64,000 nt of DNA from contig NZ_FVZE01000001.1 in NCBI RefSeq assembly GCF_900168325.1, forward strand, positions 930,001 through 994,000, given 5' to 3'. Source of the DNA: Novosphingobium mathurense (GTDB lineage: Bacteria; Pseudomonadota; Alphaproteobacteria; Sphingomonadales; Sphingomonadaceae). The translations under genes were made by a program, and so were the position numbers. Shown here in pieces: positions 63,664-64,000 of this stretch. The notes below the pieces were generated by a model. It did not search any database. It was not told where the DNA came from and saw only the letters and a program-made list of their open reading frames with translations. Positions within the stretch are counted from its first letter, which is position 1. Every line of letters begins with the position of its first letter.

Positions 63664-64000
63664 TACCTCTCGAGCGTACCGGCGCGGCGGATCTTGCGCT
63701 GCAGCTGCATGACGCCATAGAGCAGCGCCTCTGCGGTCGGCGGGCAGCCGGGGACATAGATGTCCACGGGCACGATGCGGTCGCAGCCGCGCACGACGCT
63801 ATAGCTGTAGTGGTAGTAGCCACCGCCATTGGCGCACGAGCCCATCGAGATGACGTACTTGGGGTCCGACATCTGGTCATAGACCTTGCGCAGCGCCGGG
63901 GCCATCTTGTTGCACAGTGTGCCGGCCACGATCATCACGTCCGACTGACGCGGGGAAGCGCGCGGCGCGGCGCCGAAGCGCTCCATGTCGTAACGGGGCA
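63663..64000 (-). CDS. nuoB: NADH-quinone oxidoreductase subunit B (5' part outside window)
   Basis: The C-terminal about 112 residues of NuoB. The frame is open through the window edge, reading [20 protein letters not shown], typical of the protein interior, so the true start is beyond 64000. Visible cluster N2 ligands are Cys in [12 protein letters not shown] and [14 protein letters not shown]; the tandem Cys pair lies outside. It passes electrons to quinone. nuoA is expected just beyond the edge. Confidence 0.97.
   Translation of the reverse strand, partial: PRYDMERFGAAPRASPRQSDVMIVAGTLCNKMAPALRKVYDQMSDPKYVISMGSCANGGGYYHYSYSVVRGCDRIVPVDIYVPGCPPTAEALLYGVMQLQRKIRRAGTLER

Noticed and set aside
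1..64000. CRISPR array, insertion sequence, integrase or prophage
   Set aside because: No regularly spaced repeats, transposase, recombinase or phage structural motif was seen on either strand.

Overview
The window reads as a chromosomal segment of a GC-rich alphaproteobacterium, most likely of the order Sphingomonadales (Novosphingobium-like). Supporting signs are the alphaproteobacterial LexA operator (GTTC-N7-GTTC) in front of lexA, a ROSE-type RNA thermometer in front of an Hsp20 gene, a TipN-like polarity protein, a methyl-accepting chemotaxis protein ending in a WxxF-type tail, and the order nuo operon-birA-coaX-ribonuclease J-DUF1467. Taxonomy is inferred from gene content only.

Layout. 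Positions 1-2.5 kb hold the end of a NodT-type outer-membrane efflux gene and an MFS exporter (+ strand). Positions 2.6-14 kb hold a tightly packed minus-strand operon: TonB-dependent receptor with an STN domain, SbmA/YddA-like ABC transporter with its own ATPase, TldE, TldD, thioredoxin, a 296-residue protein I do not recognise, an M3 metallopeptidase and a PLP-dependent cysteine synthase/desulfhydrase-family enzyme. A NodD-type LysR gene and a DUF2891 gene lie upstream. This accessory-looking block ends at the 3' end of a tRNA-Arg(CCT) gene at 16.5 kb. My reading is that the operon imports a modified or cysteine-containing peptide through both membranes and dismantles it. It is the best candidate here for an undescribed system.

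From 16.6 kb the content is mainly core: DUF1178-nitrilase-grxC, heat-shock hsp20, an MCP, a secreted TonB-C-like protein, tpiA-secG-pyrG, then ppiD-trpE-lipoprotein-trpG-trpD-trpC-moaC-moeA-lexA, comEC (opposite strand), gltX-gltA. At 39.6-46.3 kb a minus-strand cluster encodes a histidine-kinase-like protein and an HPt-like protein that both lack the phospho-accepting histidine, plus two uncharacterised proteins. It is divergent from a TipN-like coiled-coil membrane protein.

From 46.3 kb to the right edge a single minus-strand run encodes respiratory complex I from nuoB (cut by the window edge) to nuoN, continuing with overlapping stops and starts into birA, coaX, ribonuclease J and a DUF1467 membrane protein. 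Two small non-nuo genes sit between nuoD and nuoE. No CRISPR array, rRNA operon, insertion sequence, prophage or integrase was seen.
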